Shown here one piece after another: positions 5,413 to 6,738 of a stretch of DNA of 6,738 nucleotides (the first letter of the stretch is position 1; each line of letters begins with the position of its first letter). The notes beneath the pieces were generated by a model. It was not told the DNA's origin. It saw only the letters and a program-made list of their open reading frames with translations, and searched no databases. The position numbers were made by a program, and so were the translations under genes. This DNA comes from Gammaproteobacteria bacterium (lineage in GTDB: Bacteria; Pseudomonadota; Gammaproteobacteria; Enterobacterales; Psychrobiaceae), in NCBI GenBank assembly GCA_013214885.1, contig JABSRS010000192.1, positions 1 to 6,738 of the forward strand, given 5' to 3'.

Positions 5413-6738
5413 ATGAACAACACCATCAATTATACAATTGATTTTTCAAAGACTAACCAGCACCTTTTTAATATTGAATTAACGATCCCAGCGCATCAAT
5501 CTGACACACTAACATTGTCGCTACCAAGCTGGTTGCCAGGCTCGTACATGATTCGAGATTTTGCTAAAAATATTGTGATTATCTCTAGTGATGGCAATAC
5601 CAAGTTAACCGCAATCGACAAGCAGACTTGGCTGCTCAATACCCAAGGTAAAGCGTGCACTATTGCATACCAAGTTTACGCCCTAGATCATTCTGTAAGA
5701 ACTGCCTTTCTAGACACCAGGCGGGCATTTTTCAATGGGTCCAGTGTGTTTCTGTGCGTCAACGAATTTGTTGATTCAACGCATCAAGTACTTATCAAGG
5801 AGCCTGAATTTGACCAGCAATGGCAAGTGGCCACAGGAATGCCACGGGTCAATGGCACACAAAAATACCAGTTCGGTAGCTACGTAGCGAGTGATTATCA
5901 TCAGTTTATCGATTGCCCGTTCGAAATAAGCCAATTTGATCATGTTGAATTTGATGTTGCGGGTTGTACCCACCATCTTATTCTTAGTGGCAAGCATTAC
6001 GCTGATACCAAGCGGGTGGTTAAAGATCTGACCAAGTTGTGCCAGCATCATATTAATCTGTTTGAATCAGAGGGGGCTTTAACGCCACCGTTTAACGAAT
6101 ATTGGTTTCTGACCAACATTGTACCCAATGGTTTTGGTGGCTTAGAGCACAAAAATTCAACCGCCCTACTGTGCTCGACATTTGATTTCGCCAATATTAA
6201 CGAACCTAATCAGCTCACCCCGCAATATAAGTCGTTTTTAAGTTTGGCATCCCATGAGTATTTTCATGCTTGGAATGTCTGTCGGATCAAACCGGTTGAA
6301 TTTACTCCTTATGATTTAACAACTGAGCGTTACACTCAACAATTGTGGGCTTATGAAGGGATCACCTCTTATTATGATGACTTTTCGTTATATCGCACCG
6401 CCATTATATCTTTTGAAGACTATTTAGAACTGCTCAGTAAAACCTTTACTCGAGTTAATCGCGGTAGCGGTCAGAATAAGCAGAGCTTAATTGAGTCGAG
6501 TTTCTATACTTGGACCAAGTTTTATCAGCAAGGCGCTGATGCCCAAAATAACATTGTGAGTTATTACACCAAGGGCTCATTGTTGGCACTGTGGCTTGAT
6601 TTAACTATCCGCACCGAAACATCTAATCAATACTCGTTAGATAATGTGATGCACCAATTGTGGCACAAATTTGGTCAACCTAGTATTGGGACCGAGCTGA
6701 TTGATTTGATCACCATCGCCAGCGAATTGGTTGGTTAT
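5413..6738 (+). CDS. M61-family zinc metallopeptidase (glycyl aminopeptidase-like), 3' end cut by window
   Basis: The frame opens at ATG 5413, with AAGG at 5402-5405 (7-nt spacing), and stays open for 442 codons to the right edge. The N-terminal beta domain shows LPSWLPGSYMIRDFAKNI (37-54) and RTAFLDTRRAFFNGSSVFL (96-114), both typical of M61. The catalytic domain has GFGGLEHKNS (240-249), which resembles the GxMEN substrate loop of M1 aminopeptidases. It also has the zinc motif HEYFH (281-285: His281, Glu282, His285). The likely third ligand is Glu315 in WAYEGITSYY (312-321). No signal peptide is apparent, suggesting a cytosolic enzyme. Family members run to about 600 residues with a C-terminal PDZ domain, which would lie beyond the edge. 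Characterised relatives release N-terminal Gly/Ala residues; the substrate here is inferred. It is divergent from hinT. Confidence 0.93.
   Translation, partial: MNNTINYTIDFSKTNQHLFNIELTIPAHQSDTLTLSLPSWLPGSYMIRDFAKNIVIISSDGNTKLTAIDKQTWLLNTQGKACTIAYQVYALDHSVRTAFLDTRRAFFNGSSVFLCVNEFVDSTHQVLIKEPEFDQQWQVATGMPRVNGTQKYQFGSYVASDYHQFIDCPFEISQFDHVEFDVAGCTHHLILSGKHYADTKRVVKDLTKLCQHHINLFESEGALTPPFNEYWFLTNIVPNGFGGLEHKNSTALLCSTFDFANINEPNQLTPQYKSFLSLASHEYFHAWNVCRIKPVEFTPYDLTTERYTQQLWAYEGITSYYDDFSLYRTAIISFEDYLELLSKTFTRVNRGSGQNKQSLIESSFYTWTKFYQQGADAQNNIVSYYTKGSLLALWLDLTIRTETSNQYSLDNVMHQLWHKFGQPSIGTELIDLITIASELVGY

Noticed and set aside
5426..5441. Near-palindrome TCAATTATACAATTGA
   Set aside because: It falls within codons 5-10 of the peptidase gene (residues INYTID) and is short and AT-rich, so chance is sufficient.
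5776..6051. Minus-strand open frame of 91 codons
   Set aside because: It lies wholly antisense to the well-supported M61 peptidase and shows no recognisable domain or ribosome binding site.
1..6738. Novel defence, mobile or biosynthetic system
   Set aside because: All genes but one belong to well-known housekeeping families, with no integrase, transposase, toxin-antitoxin pair, repeat array or compositional break visible.

Overview
The window reads as ordinary chromosomal housekeeping DNA from a gammaproteobacterium, most likely a Shewanella-like member of the Alteromonadales. The basis is close family resemblance, from memory, of the encoded proteins (PabB, AsnRS, HinT and a YdjA-type nitroreductase resemble their E. 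coli counterparts along their whole length). The roughly 500-residue type of class I fumarase and the gene order also fit. Base composition looks moderately AT-rich. I saw no tRNA, rRNA, CRISPR array, insertion sequence, phage gene or long repeat.

Layout from left to right. A class I fumarate hydratase gene enters from the left edge on the minus strand (N-terminal 85 codons only). Divergent from it, across a 162-bp regulatory gap, lies a two-gene plus-strand operon: pabB (aminodeoxychorismate synthase component I, folate pathway) and nudL (Nudix CoA pyrophosphatase). nudL overlaps by 12 bp, tail to tail, with an uncharacterised gene for a small three-helix membrane protein on the minus strand. 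A divergent intergenic region of about 200 bp leads to asnS (asparaginyl-tRNA synthetase), which ends at a textbook intrinsic terminator. Convergent to asnS is a minus-strand pair, hinT followed by a ydjA-like nitroreductase gene, joined by a TAATG stop/start overlap. Divergent from hinT, and running off the right edge, is an M61-family zinc metallopeptidase gene (442 codons visible, HEYFH motif intact).

The genes do not form one pathway. They serve the TCA cycle, folate synthesis, CoA/nucleotide clean-up, translation, purine-nucleotide phosphoramidate hydrolysis, flavin-dependent reduction and peptide cleavage. The two tight couplings (pabB-nudL and hinT-ydjA) are the functional units most directly supported by the sequence. 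The least explained elements are the small membrane protein gene and several short inverted repeats in the three divergent promoter regions. I found no convincing undescribed system.
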